Part shown: piece by piece, positions 8,230-18,072 of the stretch
How positions within the stretch are numbered: position 1 is the stretch's first letter
Layout of the letters: each line of letters starts with the position of its first letter
Assembly (NCBI GenBank): GCA_946544685.1
Contig: CAMNML010000006.1
Coordinates: 1 to 55,886, forward strand
From: an uncultured Caryophanales bacterium
GTDB lineage: Bacteria > Bacillota_I > Bacilli_A > RF39 > UBA660
Length of the DNA: 55,886 nucleotides
Direction: 5' to 3'
Made by a program: the position numbers and the translations under genes
The notes under the pieces: generated by a model
Seen by the model: only the letters and a program-made list of their open reading frames with translations
Database searches by the model: none
What the model was told of the DNA's origin: nothing

Positions 8230-9138
8230 ATGAAATTCGGAAATAATCTAAAAGAACTTAGAAAAATAAAAAATTTATCACAAGAAGAACTAGCAGAACG
8301 TGTTGGAGTATCAAGACAAAGCGTATCTAAATGGGAAACTGGAGATGCATATCCAGAAATGAACAATATATTAATGCTTTGTAAGATATTTAACTGTAAA
8401 ATTAATGATTTACTAAGTAATAACTTAGAAGACTTCGAATCATTTGATGAAGAAGTTAAAATGAATTTAGTTAAATTTGAGAAAGAAAAACAACAAAAAG
8501 TAAAAACACTTACAAAAATACTTAGCTTAATAGGCAAAATAGCAGGAATAGTAGTTAAGGTAGCAATACCATTTGTAATACTTGCAATGATTGTAATGCC
8601 GATACTAATATCTAACCTTGATATAAAAGATAATAAAATTACCTCAAAAAATCTTGATATACAAATAGTAGAACATGATAATAAAATAAATATTACATAT
8701 AAAGGACACACAGCAGCAACAGATATAGATAATAATGATATTACAAGACTATCAAATATATTAAATGAAAATAAAACAGTTGCAATAGTAAAAATAGAAT
8801 TAGGCTATACAGCATTATTAGCGTTATTAATAGTATTATCAATATTATTGAAACATTTAGAACAACTATTTGAAAATATAAATCAAGGAGAGACTCCATT
8901 TACGCTAGTAAATGTAAATCATATAAAAAAAATGTCTTATTATATGATAGCTTGTATAATACTATCAGGAATAGGAGAAGGAATATTAAACAGCTCATTG
9001 AATAATCAAATAACATTTGGACTAGAAATATTTGATATAGTAGAAATACTATTCTTGTATGTATTATCATATATATTTGAATATGGGTATGAAATTCAAA
9101 AAGATTCAAAAGGAAGGATGTATGGAGAAAATGAATAA
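8230..9138 (+). CDS. XRE-family regulator with DUF2975-like membrane domain
   Basis: A 302-residue protein. Start ATG 8230 is supported by AGGGAGGAG (8215-8223); the earlier ATG at 8209 is rejected. Residues 1-70 form an HTH_XRE domain (KELRKIKNLSQEELAERV, VSRQSVSKWETGDAYP). The remainder carries a helix (IVVKVAIPFVILAMIVMPIL), an extracytoplasmic loop, LALLIVLSILLKHLEQLFENINQGETPF, then two more helices. The LF-NI-GETPF-L stretch before the last helices is the hallmark of DUF2975. Membrane-coupled transcriptional control is likely. The next small gene overlaps its end, so the two form an operon. Confidence 0.85.
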   Translation: MKFGNNLKELRKIKNLSQEELAERVGVSRQSVSKWETGDAYPEMNNILMLCKIFNCKINDLLSNNLEDFESFDEEVKMNLVKFEKEKQQKVKTLTKILSLIGKIAGIVVKVAIPFVILAMIVMPILISNLDIKDNKITSKNLDIQIVEHDNKINITYKGHTAATDIDNNDITRLSNILNENKTVAIVKIELGYTALLALLIVLSILLKHLEQLFENINQGETPFTLVNVNHIKKMSYYMIACIILSGIGEGILNSSLNNQITFGLEIFDIVEILFLYVLSYIFEYGYEIQKDSKGRMYGENE

Positions 9139-9385
9139 AGAAATATTTGTACAAACACTAAAAGAAAAACTTAATATAGAAGAATCACAGATAAACATAA
9201 TAAATAATATACTAGAATCCAACAACATAATAGGAAAAAATAATAAAGAAAAAATAATAAACGATCTTATGGAACAACTAAATATAGATAATGAAAAAGC
9301 AAACGAAATATATGAAACATCAATGAATGTATTAGCGTCATCAATTAAAGATAAACTAAAGCATCCATTTAAATCAGTGGATTAA
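9122..9385 (+). CDS. Small acidic helical protein, unknown
   Basis: An 87-residue protein, probably starting at ATG 9122 inside the end of the XRE-DUF2975 gene; AGGAAGG (9111-9117) is the RBS, and ATG 9131 is an alternative start. It is all-helical, charged and soluble, with no family I recognise (MEKMNKEIFVQTLKEKLN ... LKHPFKSVD). Overlap with the regulator implies coupled translation and suggests it is a partner or modulator; that is inference only. Confidence 0.7.
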   Translation: MEKMNKEIFVQTLKEKLNIEESQINIINNILESNNIIGKNNKEKIINDLMEQLNIDNEKANEIYETSMNVLASSIKDKLKHPFKSVD

Positions 9386-9398
9386 AAGAATAAATTTT

Positions 9399-9427
9399 AC
9401 AGATTTTATATAATCTGTATTTTTTTA
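9399..9427 (+). terminator. Intrinsic terminator
   Basis: A 7-bp stem ACAGATT (9399-9405)/AATCTGT (9412-9418) with a 6-nt loop and a following T-run. It ends the XRE-DUF2975 operon. Confidence 0.85.
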
Positions 9428-9604
9428 TTATTTGTTTTAAATTTTTGCATAGTAGTTTTTTATTAAATGATAAATGCTTTAAATGTATTTTTCAAAATCC
9501 TCATAATCAGGATTTACTAAGTTTATTAATTGAGAGTGTTACATGATGTAAGTATAGTAATATGAATTATTCTAATGTTGAGAAAAATATAAATATGTAT
9601 ATAA
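9428..9604 (+). other. Non-coding stretch with one hairpin
   Basis: No open frame of note. A perfect 7-bp inverted repeat AAATCCT (9495-9501)/AGGATTT (9509-9515) is present without a T-run. The stretch probably contains decayed 5' parts of the Rpn-type gene that follows. Confidence 0.4.
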
Positions 9605-10075
9605 AAAAAATATTTAGATATGAATTTAGATTCTAAGGACACAATAGTAAATATTGAAGTTAATATGGACTATATAATGAAATACTGGTATAACAAAAAT
9701 AAATAAGAAGTAAATATTGATAAAATTATCGAATACAGATATTTTATAATGTTAAGCTTAAATTTAAATGAACTAGAAGAGTTATATGAAATAACTAAAG
9801 ATGAAAGGATACGTGATTTTATGAAAGAATTAGAGGGTGTCAATACATTACCAGAGTTTAGACAATTTATTACCGAAGAACAAGATATTCAATTTATAAT
9901 GAACACTGAAAGAGAAGAAGGAATGGCTGAGGGTGAAAAAATTGACGAAAAAAGAGGAGTGTTAAAATCAAAATTTGAAATAGCTAGAAACATGTTGAGA
10001 GAAAAGTTTAGTATAGAAACAATATCTAGAATAACTGGGTTAGCCATAAATCAAATAAAAAATATAACATTATAA
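9605..10075 (+). pseudogene. Degraded Rpn-type PD-(D/E)XK nuclease/transposase
   Basis: Two in-frame pieces are separated by a TAA at 9704-9706. The first (9605-9703) contains DSKDTIVNIEVN, matching the catalytic-core 'INIE.Q' strand of Rpn/PDDEXK_2 family proteins. The second (9707-10075) carries the typical C-terminal part (LNELEELYEITKDERIRDFM, then EREEGMAEGEKIDEKRG and a helical tail with SIETISRITGL). The N-terminal catalytic segment and much of the middle are missing. The family mediates recombination-promoting DNA cleavage and is often found as broken copies. The downstream open piece (ATG 9749) could still be translated as a 108-residue fragment but is unlikely to be active. Confidence 0.75.
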
Positions 10076-10121
10076 ATAAACAACATTTTTTACTAAAACT
10101 ATATTTTAAAAACATAAAAAG

Positions 10122-10130
10122 TGATATAAT
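10122..10130 (+). promoter_or_regulatory. Extended -10 promoter of eno
   Basis: TGA-TATAAT at 10122-10130, about 20 nt before the RBS GGAGGGTGAAG. The -35 is poor, so the extended -10 probably carries recognition. Confidence 0.65.
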
Positions 10131-10132
10131 AA

Positions 10133-11388
<1,256 letters not shown>

Positions 11389-11428
11389 AATTTGTAAAAA
11401 TAAGGTATAATTAAAAAGGTGAAATAAA

Positions 11429-12064
11429 ATGAAAAAGAAAATATCATTAATAATTAATATATTAATAGTATTATTAACAATATTCGCATCATTCTTAATG
11501 TTTACGGGAATAAAAATAACTAATGGAGTAGAACCAATACTAGAAACAACAAAACTAGGAATGTTTAAATTCTTTACAGTAGACTCAAATCTATTCATGG
11601 GTATAGTAGCATTACTATTCATAATAAAAAATAAATCAATAACAAAAAATATGTATAGACTAAAACTTATGTCAACAACAGCAGTAACACTAACACTTAT
11701 AGTAGTACTTGCATATCTTGCACCTATATCACAAGGTGGATTAAAATCAATGCTTCAAAACAGCAACATGTTTTTTCACCTTATAATACCGGTTTTAAGT
11801 ATAATTAATTTTACAATATTCGAAAAAACAAATGAACTGAAAATAAAAGATACATTTTACGGCTTAATACCAACAATTATATACGCAATACTATATGTAA
11901 TAAACTTAATAATACACATAGAAAATAATAAAATATCACCAATATATGATTGGTACTGGTTTGCGCAAAATGGAATAATAGCGGCAATAATTACAGCCAT
12001 AACAATAATAGTAACAACACATATAATAACGTTGATACTATGGAAACTAAACAAAAGGAGGTAA
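11429..12064 (+). CDS. Pr6Pr-like integral membrane protein
   Basis: A 211-residue protein with about six membrane helices and almost no soluble portion. FKFFTVDSNLFMGI resembles the conserved FT-x-x-SN motif of the Pr6Pr/FAR-17a-AIG1-like membrane family. A His in the fourth helix (FFHLIIPVLS) and the Y-x-W-x-F motif near the end (YDWYWFAQNG) fit as well. The function of the family in bacteria is unknown. GGTGAAATAAAATG provides the start. The next gene begins 3 nt after its stop behind an AAAGGAGG inside this gene's 3' end, so the two are co-transcribed. Confidence 0.55.
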   Translation: MKKKISLIINILIVLLTIFASFLMFTGIKITNGVEPILETTKLGMFKFFTVDSNLFMGIVALLFIIKNKSITKNMYRLKLMSTTAVTLTLIVVLAYLAPISQGGLKSMLQNSNMFFHLIIPVLSIINFTIFEKTNELKIKDTFYGLIPTIIYAILYVINLIIHIENNKISPIYDWYWFAQNGIIAAIITAITIIVTTHIITLILWKLNKRR

Positions 12065-12066
12065 AT

Positions 12067-12954
12067 ATGATACCAGAATTTTTAGAAAGACTATTAATAA
12101 ATCAATACGGAGAAGATTTAATGAACAAAATATTAGAAGGATATAAAGAAAAAAGAAATCCATCACTTAGAATTAATACTATAAAAACAACAAAAGAAAA
12201 AATAAAAAACGAATTAGAAAATAATAATATAAAATATAAAGATGTTAATTGGTATGAAGATGCATTAATGATAGAAGAAGAAAAAGATATAAGAAAATTA
12301 GATATCTACAAAAATGGAGAAATTTATATGCAAAATCTATCATCAATGATACCACCAATAATATTAAATCCCAAAAATGAAAAAATACTAGATATGGCAG
12401 CATCCCCAGGAGGAAAAACGACAGAAATATATAATCTATCAAATAAAGAAGCACTAATAACAGCGGTTGAAAAAAACAAAATTAGATCAGAAAGACTAAA
12501 ATATAATATAGAAAAACAAGGATCAAAAGCAACAATATTAAATGAAGATGCTACAAAATTAGATGAGTTTTATAGATTTGATAAAATACTATTAGATGCT
12601 CCATGTAGTGGTTCAGGAACACTAAGTATACATGATAAATCACTAGAACACTTTAGTGAGTCATTATTAAACAACTGTATTAAAACACAAGAACAATTAC
12701 TTAATAAAGCACTACAAATACTAAAAAAAGACCACTTAATGGTATACTCAACATGTTCAATACTATATGAAGAAAATGAAGAACAATTAGAAAAATTAAT
12801 AAAACAAAATAAAATAGAAATAATACCAATAGATGATGAAATATTCAAAGAAATACCCAAACTTCCAACGAAAATAAAAGGAACAATATGTGTATGTCCA
12901 AATAATCTATATGAAGGATTTTTTATATCTTTAATAAAAAAGATTGACAATTAA
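12067..12954 (+). CDS. RsmB/RsmF-type rRNA m5C methyltransferase, short form
   Basis: A 295-residue SAM-dependent RNA methyltransferase of the NOL1/NOP2/Sun family. Start ATG 12067 follows AAAGGAGG; the long N-terminal extension back to 11950 lies inside the previous gene and is rejected. Motif I is DMAASPGGKTTEI, motif IV is LLDAPCSGSGT (proton-relay Cys), and motif VI is VYSTCSILYEENE (catalytic nucleophile Cys). It probably forms 5-methylcytidine in rRNA or tRNA. It ends soon after the catalytic domain, without the C-terminal PUA-like region of full-length RsmF, so its target may differ. The downstream gene's promoter lies in its last codons. Confidence 0.9.
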   Translation: MIPEFLERLLINQYGEDLMNKILEGYKEKRNPSLRINTIKTTKEKIKNELENNNIKYKDVNWYEDALMIEEEKDIRKLDIYKNGEIYMQNLSSMIPPIILNPKNEKILDMAASPGGKTTEIYNLSNKEALITAVEKNKIRSERLKYNIEKQGSKATILNEDATKLDEFYRFDKILLDAPCSGSGTLSIHDKSLEHFSESLLNNCIKTQEQLLNKALQILKKDHLMVYSTCSILYEENEEQLEKLIKQNKIEIIPIDDEIFKEIPKLPTKIKGTICVCPNNLYEGFFISLIKKIDN

Positions 12955-12972
12955 TTCAAAATTAAATAAAAT
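12944..12972 (+). promoter_or_regulatory. Promoter inside the methyltransferase 3' end
   Basis: TTGACA (12944-12949), exactly 17 nt, TAAAAT (12967-12972). The -35 is formed by the last sense codons of the methyltransferase gene. It drives the gene at 12999. Confidence 0.75.
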
Positions 12973-12998
12973 AATAGAAAATTTAGAGGTGAAGTAAT

Positions 12999-13520
12999 AT
13001 GCCTAAAAATGAAATTGAAGGATATAAATGCTTTTATGAAGGATTAGAAACTAAACCAGGTATTAAAATGGAAATAGGGAAAAAATATAATACCAAAGAA
13101 CCTCCAAAATTCCATTCATCAGGGTTTCACATGTGCGAAAGAATGGAAGATACATTAAGATTCTTTGATAGTTTTGAAAACAAAATTGAAATATGCAAAG
13201 CAATAGGGTATCCAGAATATAAAAAAGAAGATGATGATTACTATGGATATTACGATATGTATAGTTGCCAAGGTATCCTTTTAATAAAAAAATTAACAAG
13301 ACAAGAAATAATCGAAATGGCTAGAAATATGGATGAAACAAGAATTCAAAGATTTTTACAATTATATAATTTAAATCCATCAGAACTAGAAGAATTTATA
13401 AAAAAATATAGTGACGGATATCACGATTATATTCTCTCAATAATAGAACGTAACCAAACAGTTCCCAAAGAATTATCAAACCAACTATCAAAAAGATTAA
13501 GAAGATATGGAAATTATTAG
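12999..13520 (+). CDS. DUF7666-like uncharacterised protein
   Basis: A 173-residue soluble protein. The N-terminal half (YKCFYEGLETKPGIKMEIGK ... HSSGFHMCERMEDTLRFFDS ... DDDYYGYYDMYSCQG) resembles proteins sharing the GFH-x-C motif often found in phage and mobile-element genomes (DUF7666-type), whose function is not known. The C-terminal third is helical and charged. RBS GAGGTGAAGT, ATG 12999. It has its own promoter and terminator, so it is a single-gene unit, possibly acquired from a phage. Confidence 0.55.
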   Translation: MPKNEIEGYKCFYEGLETKPGIKMEIGKKYNTKEPPKFHSSGFHMCERMEDTLRFFDSFENKIEICKAIGYPEYKKEDDDYYGYYDMYSCQGILLIKKLTRQEIIEMARNMDETRIQRFLQLYNLNPSELEEFIKKYSDGYHDYILSIIERNQTVPKELSNQLSKRLRRYGNY

Positions 13521-13521
13521 T

Positions 13522-13551
13522 AAAACTGTAAGAAAAAAACAGTTTTTTTTT
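13522..13551 (+). terminator. Intrinsic terminator
   Basis: AAAACTG (13522-13528)/CAGTTTT (13540-13546) with an A-rich loop and a long T-run, directly after the stop of the DUF7666-like gene. Confidence 0.8.
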
Positions 13552-13569
13552 CTTAAAAAAGTTTAAATA

Positions 13570-13598
13570 TTTACAATCATATCCCTATTTGATATAAT
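13570..13598 (+). promoter_or_regulatory. Promoter of the zinc-ribbon/TPM operon
   Basis: TTTACA (13570-13575), 17-nt spacer, TATAAT (13593-13598), with an extended TG (TGATATAAT). Confidence 0.82.
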
Positions 13599-13615
13599 TT
13601 TAACAGGGTGAAAAA

Positions 13616-14662
13616 ATGAGCAAAGTATTAGATAATAAATGTCCAGGTTGTGGAGCACCAATTCACTTTAAACCAGAAATAGGAAAATTTAAATGTGACT
13701 ACTGTGATGGTGAATATACAGCAGAGCAACTAAAAGACATGGAAAAAATTAATAAAGAAGAAGTAGATACTACAAATTATGTTAACTATAACTGTCCAGA
13801 CTGTGGAGCAGAAATAATTACAGATGAAAATACAGCAGCAACATTCTGTGTATACTGTGGAAATACTTCAATAATAAAAAATAGACTATCAGGTGAATTT
13901 GCACCAAGTAAAATAATTCCATTTAAAATGGAAAAACAAAAAGCAATAGATGCATTTAAAAGACTACGAAAAGGAAGACCACTAACTCCTAAATCGTTTA
14001 TTAGTGAAAAAAACATAGAAAAAATACAAGGAGTATATATACCTTTTTGGCTATATGAAGTAGATGTAAATGGAACAATAGAAGCAGCAGCAACGCGTGT
14101 AAAGTCATGGTCTTCAGGTGATACTCACTATACACAAACAGATTACTATAATGTAGTAAGAACAGGAACTATGACATATCATAGAGTACCTGTAGATGGA
14201 TCAACAAGATTTGCAAATGACATGATGAACACAATAGAACCATTTGACTATAGCAAATTAATTGACTATAATCATGCTTATCTATCAGGTTTCTTAGCAG
14301 AAAAATATGACGTTAATAAAGAAGATGCATTTAAAGATGCAAAAACAAGAACATTAAACTCAACAAAAGAAGAAATGTTAAATAGTATGAATGGGTATAC
14401 AAGTAAAACAATAAAGAAAAATGATCTTGAACCAAAAGAAACAAAAGTTGAATATGCGTTACTACCAGTATGGATGGTTAATGTAAAATATAAAGATAAA
14501 TTCTATCTTTTTGCAATGAATGGAGAATCAGGAAAATTCATAGGAAATATACCATTAGATAAAAAAAGAGTAGTAATATATATAATCATAACTTTTATAA
14601 TATCATTCTTAATATTTACAATTATTAGCAAATTCATTTCTTCAACAGGAGGCGTAATATGA
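13616..14662 (+). CDS. Double zinc-ribbon membrane protein
   Basis: A 348-residue protein. It carries two CxxC...CxxC zinc ribbons (Cys 9, 12, 27, 30 and Cys 60, 63, 78, 81), then a roughly 200-residue conserved beta-rich domain (starting IIPFKMEKQKAIDAFKR, with the IPFWLYEVDV and LLPVWMVNVKYKDKFYLFAMN motifs). A C-terminal membrane helix follows (VVIYIIITFIISFLIFTIIS). TFIIB-type zinc ribbon proteins of this shape often sit next to TPM-domain or LemA/SPFH genes. The function is not established; a membrane-quality or envelope-protein role is inferred from the partner. The next gene overlaps its stop by 4 nt. Confidence 0.8.
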   Translation: MSKVLDNKCPGCGAPIHFKPEIGKFKCDYCDGEYTAEQLKDMEKINKEEVDTTNYVNYNCPDCGAEIITDENTAATFCVYCGNTSIIKNRLSGEFAPSKIIPFKMEKQKAIDAFKRLRKGRPLTPKSFISEKNIEKIQGVYIPFWLYEVDVNGTIEAAATRVKSWSSGDTHYTQTDYYNVVRTGTMTYHRVPVDGSTRFANDMMNTIEPFDYSKLIDYNHAYLSGFLAEKYDVNKEDAFKDAKTRTLNSTKEEMLNSMNGYTSKTIKKNDLEPKETKVEYALLPVWMVNVKYKDKFYLFAMNGESGKFIGNIPLDKKRVVIYIIITFIISFLIFTIISKFISSTGGVI

Positions 14663-15594
14663 AAATACTAAAAAAACTAATACTAATTGCGCTTTGCATA
14701 TTTATAAATACAAAAATAGTATCAGCAAGTACAGAAACACGTGAAAGAACTGAAGAAAATAACTATGGAATAAATAAAAAATTACCACATGCAAATATAA
14801 CAAACGCAAAAAAAATACCATTTGTAAATGCAAATGAAAAAATATATGACTATGCTGATATCTTAACTGATGAAGAAGAAAAAAAAGTATATGAATCAAT
14901 AAATAAATTCATAAAAGAAACACATATGGATATGGTATTTGTGTCAATAGACGAAAAATATACACATAAACAAGTAGAGGACTATGCATGTGACTTTTAT
15001 GGCTATAATGACTTTGGAATTGACTTCGAAAGTTATAGTGGACTAATATTAATTAGAAATAATAATACATATGCAGATGGGAAAAAATATTATTATATAG
15101 CGACAACAGGATTAGCAAGATTATACTATGCCGACGGTGGTAGACTAGAAAATATATTAGATGATATATATGATGATTTTGTTTCCGATAACTACTTAGA
15201 AGGAATAAAAAAATTTGCAAATGAAAGTATTTCATACTATCAAAAAGGATATGATCATAAATATAAAACAATCTTTACAAAAGAAGTATATATTGATGAA
15301 AATGGAAATATAAATGCTAAACCATATATTCCAATAATAATTCGTGTAGCTGGGTCATCAATAATAACTTTAATAACAATATTAATACTAGTAAGTAAAA
15401 ATAAGATGGTAAGAAAAGCTGTAAAAGCAAATGAATACTTAGATAAAGGCTCAATAAACTATACACAAAGTATGGATCAATTTGTTAGATCACATACAAC
15501 ACACTATACAACGTCGTCAAGCAGCGGAGGTGGCGGAAGCTCACATGGCGGATCATCGGGATTCGGTCACGGTGGCGGAGGAAGAAGCGGATAA
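14659..15594 (+). CDS. TPM-domain (YgcG-like) membrane protein
   Basis: A 311-residue protein. It has a signal peptide (KILKKLILIALCIFINTKIVSA), a TPM_phosphatase domain at about residues 60-195 (ADILTDEEEKKVYESINKF ... TGLARLYYADGGRLENILDD), one transmembrane helix (IIIRVAGSSIITLITILIL), and a cytoplasmic tail ending in a Gly/Ser-rich run rich in GGG and SHGG. This is the YgcG layout. The tail differs from the Gly-rich ends of related proteins by containing several His. It is translationally coupled to the zinc-ribbon gene, which supports a joint membrane function. Confidence 0.88.
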   Translation: MKILKKLILIALCIFINTKIVSASTETRERTEENNYGINKKLPHANITNAKKIPFVNANEKIYDYADILTDEEEKKVYESINKFIKETHMDMVFVSIDEKYTHKQVEDYACDFYGYNDFGIDFESYSGLILIRNNNTYADGKKYYYIATTGLARLYYADGGRLENILDDIYDDFVSDNYLEGIKKFANESISYYQKGYDHKYKTIFTKEVYIDENGNINAKPYIPIIIRVAGSSIITLITILILVSKNKMVRKAVKANEYLDKGSINYTQSMDQFVRSHTTHYTTSSSSGGGGSSHGGSSGFGHGGGGRSG

Positions 15595-15609
15595 TAAATC
15601 CGTTTTTTT
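15588..15609 (+). terminator. Intrinsic terminator
   Basis: CGGAT (15588-15592), 5-nt loop with the stop codon, ATCCG (15598-15602), then seven T. Confidence 0.8.
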
Positions 15610-15654
15610 CTTTACAAAAAAATAGTAAAAAAATAAAAGAAATATAAACATTAA

Positions 15655-15683
15655 TTTACAATAAAGATAATTTTTGATATAAT
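15655..15683 (+). promoter_or_regulatory. Promoter of ftsK
   Basis: TTTACA (15655-15660), 17-nt spacer, TATAAT (15678-15683), extended TGA before the -10. Confidence 0.85.
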
Positions 15684-15713
15684 TTCTATAGAATTACAAT
15701 GCAGGAGGTAGTT

Positions 15714-17951
15714 ATGGCTAAAAAGAAAAAAAGAAAAGAAACAAAAAAAGACACCGGTTATCTAATAGAACTAAAAGGAATGTTATTAATACTAATCGCA
15801 ATAATAGGAATATGCAAATTCGGAATAGTAGGAGCATTTATAGGACACTTTGCAGCCTTCTTTGTAGGAGTAGCATATAACATACTTTTAGCAGTCCTTT
15901 TTATAGTAGGAATATATATGATAGTAAAAAGAGACTATCCTAACTTCTTTTCCTCAAAACTAATAGGAATATACGCAATAGTAATATCAATATTAGTATT
16001 TTGTCATATAGACTATATAAAACAATTAGACACATCAGGAACTGAAATATTTAAAGAAACAATTGATAACTTAATGACATTTGCTAATAATACAGGCCAA
16101 ATTCAAGGAGGAGGAATGATAGGAGCATTCTTCGCATGGGCAAATGTATCACTATTCACAATAGATGGAACGAGAGTTGTATGTATAGCCTTAATAATAT
16201 TTGGAATAGTAATGTTTACAGGTGTATCAATATATGACATGATTACAGCAAGTAAAACTAAAGTATCAAATGCATTAAAAAGAGGAGAACAAAAAACTAA
16301 AGAAAAAGCTAACAAAGAACAACTTAAAATTGAAATACCAAATGAAGAATATGATGAACCAGAAGAAGAACCAAAGAAAGAAGAAAACAAACTTGTTATA
16401 TCAAGCTTTGATGAATTAAAACAACCAGAACCAAAAGAAGAAGCAGTCGTAGTAGATAAAGACGATATAGAAATAATTATGCCAGAAGATTATGAGGAAA
16501 ATAAAGAATATAAACTACCATCAATTGAACTTCTAAACAAACCAAAAAAGAAAAACCTATCAGTAAATAAATCAAAAATAAACGAAACAGCAGAAATACT
16601 AAAAAGTGTATTCCATGACTTTAATATAGATGGACATGTTGTAACCGCACACGTTGGGCCTGCAGTAACACAATATGAAATGGAAATAAAAGCAGGAACA
16701 AAACTAAGTAAAATCCTAGGAATACATAGAGAAATAGCATTAGCACTAGCCGCAAAAGACGTAAGAATACAAGCACCAATTCCAGGAAAAAAGACAGTAG
16801 GAATTGAAATACCAAATGCCCAAACAGCAATGGTATCAGTAAGAGAAATATTAGAAACTATAAAACCAGAAGACGATGATAAAAAACTACTAGTAACATT
16901 CGGACAAGACATTATGGGTAATTCAGTAACATGGCAAATAAATAAAACCCCACATATGCTAGTAGCAGGATCTACTGGTTCAGGTAAATCAGTATGTATC
17001 AACAGTTTAATTGTATCAATGCTAATGCGTACAAAACCAGACGAAGTAAAACTAGTATTAGTAGACCCTAAAAAAGTTGAACTTTCAATGTATAATGGGG
17101 TTCCACACTTACTAGCGCCAGTTGTAACAGACGCAAGAAAAGCAAATATTGCTCTTAAAAAAATAGTCGTAGAAATGGAAAGAAGATACGACGAATTTGA
17201 AAGAACAGGAACAAAAAACATAGAAGGATACAACAAATACATAGATAAACAAAATGAACTAAATCCAAACGAACCTCAAAAACACTTACCATTTATAGTA
17301 GTTATAATAGATGAGTTAGCAGACTTAATGTTAGTAGCAGCAAAAGAAGTAGAAGACTCAATAATGAGAATAACACAAATGGCAAGAGCTGCAGGAATAC
17401 ACCTAATAGTAGCAACACAAAGACCATCAACAGACGTAATTACAGGTGTTGTAAAAGCAAACATACCAACAAGAGTAGCATTCGCTGTATCATCACAAAT
17501 TGACTCAAGAACAATACTAGATATGGCAGGAGCAGAAAAACTACTAGGAAAAGGAGATATGCTATTCCTACCTCAAGGAGAAAACATTCCGATAAGAGTA
17601 CAAGGAACATTTATATCAGACGAAGAAATAAAAGCAGTAGTAGACTATACAATATCACAACAAAAAGCTAGATACGATAATACACTAACAATGGATGATG
17701 AAGAGATGAATGCTAAATCATCATTTGATGGAGAACACGATGCAGAAGAAGAACCACTATACAATGAAATAGTAGAATTCGTAGTAACACAAGGAAAAGC
17801 AAGTGCATCACTACTTCAAAGAAGATTCCACTTAGGATACAATAGAGCAGCTCGTTGTATAGACCTACTAGAAGAAAGAGGTATAATTGGACCCAACAAC
17901 GGTTCTAAACCTAGAGAAGTATTAGTAAAGCTAGAAGGAAAAGAAGAATAA
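15714..17951 (+). CDS. ftsK: DNA translocase FtsK/SpoIIIE
   Basis: A 745-residue DNA pump that clears chromosomal DNA from the division septum. Start ATG 15714 sits 5 nt after AGGAGG; ATG 15699 is rejected. A basic start leads to four membrane helices (to about residue 175), an acidic linker, the FtsK alpha domain, and the beta motor (Walker A GSTGSGKS, Walker B FIVVIIDELADLM, the arginine-rich ATQRPSTDVITG motif). A gamma winged-helix domain ends the protein (LYNEIVEFVVTQGKASASLLQRR... as HLGYNRAARCIDLLEERG), which reads KOPS/SRS orientation sequences. Length and domain order are normal for a Gram-positive SpoIIIE/FtsK. It is flanked by its own promoter and terminator. Confidence 0.97.
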   Translation: MAKKKKRKETKKDTGYLIELKGMLLILIAIIGICKFGIVGAFIGHFAAFFVGVAYNILLAVLFIVGIYMIVKRDYPNFFSSKLIGIYAIVISILVFCHIDYIKQLDTSGTEIFKETIDNLMTFANNTGQIQGGGMIGAFFAWANVSLFTIDGTRVVCIALIIFGIVMFTGVSIYDMITASKTKVSNALKRGEQKTKEKANKEQLKIEIPNEEYDEPEEEPKKEENKLVISSFDELKQPEPKEEAVVVDKDDIEIIMPEDYEENKEYKLPSIELLNKPKKKNLSVNKSKINETAEILKSVFHDFNIDGHVVTAHVGPAVTQYEMEIKAGTKLSKILGIHREIALALAAKDVRIQAPIPGKKTVGIEIPNAQTAMVSVREILETIKPEDDDKKLLVTFGQDIMGNSVTWQINKTPHMLVAGSTGSGKSVCINSLIVSMLMRTKPDEVKLVLVDPKKVELSMYNGVPHLLAPVVTDARKANIALKKIVVEMERRYDEFERTGTKNIEGYNKYIDKQNELNPNEPQKHLPFIVVIIDELADLMLVAAKEVEDSIMRITQMARAAGIHLIVATQRPSTDVITGVVKANIPTRVAFAVSSQIDSRTILDMAGAEKLLGKGDMLFLPQGENIPIRVQGTFISDEEIKAVVDYTISQQKARYDNTLTMDDEEMNAKSSFDGEHDAEEEPLYNEIVEFVVTQGKASASLLQRRFHLGYNRAARCIDLLEERGIIGPNNGSKPREVLVKLEGKEE

Positions 17952-17966
17952 AACTCTTTTCCTTTT
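17935..17966 (+). terminator. Terminator after ftsK
   Basis: A 10-bp stem AAGGAAAAGA (17935-17944)/TCTTTTCCTT (17955-17964) spanning the stop codon and ending in a short T-run. Confidence 0.75.
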
Positions 17967-18027
17967 CATATACTTTAATAAACAAAAAACATATACTAAC
18001 AGTATATAAGAATATACCCCCAAAATC

Positions 18028-18056
18028 TTGAAAAAAATGTCGTTTTGTGGTATATT
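18028..18056 (+). promoter_or_regulatory. Promoter of the nfeD-SPFH operon
   Basis: TTGAAA (18028-18033), 17-nt spacer, TATATT (18051-18056). The start codon follows within about 17 nt, giving a very short leader with GGGTGATG as RBS. Confidence 0.75.
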
Positions 18057-18072
18057 TAAATGGGTGATGAAA

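Noticed and set aside
16490..17242. A 250-codon open frame on the minus strand inside ftsK
   Set aside because: It lies fully within the conserved FtsK motor domain, its translation is low-complexity Ser/Phe/Leu, and it has no RBS; it is a shadow of the AT-rich sense strand.
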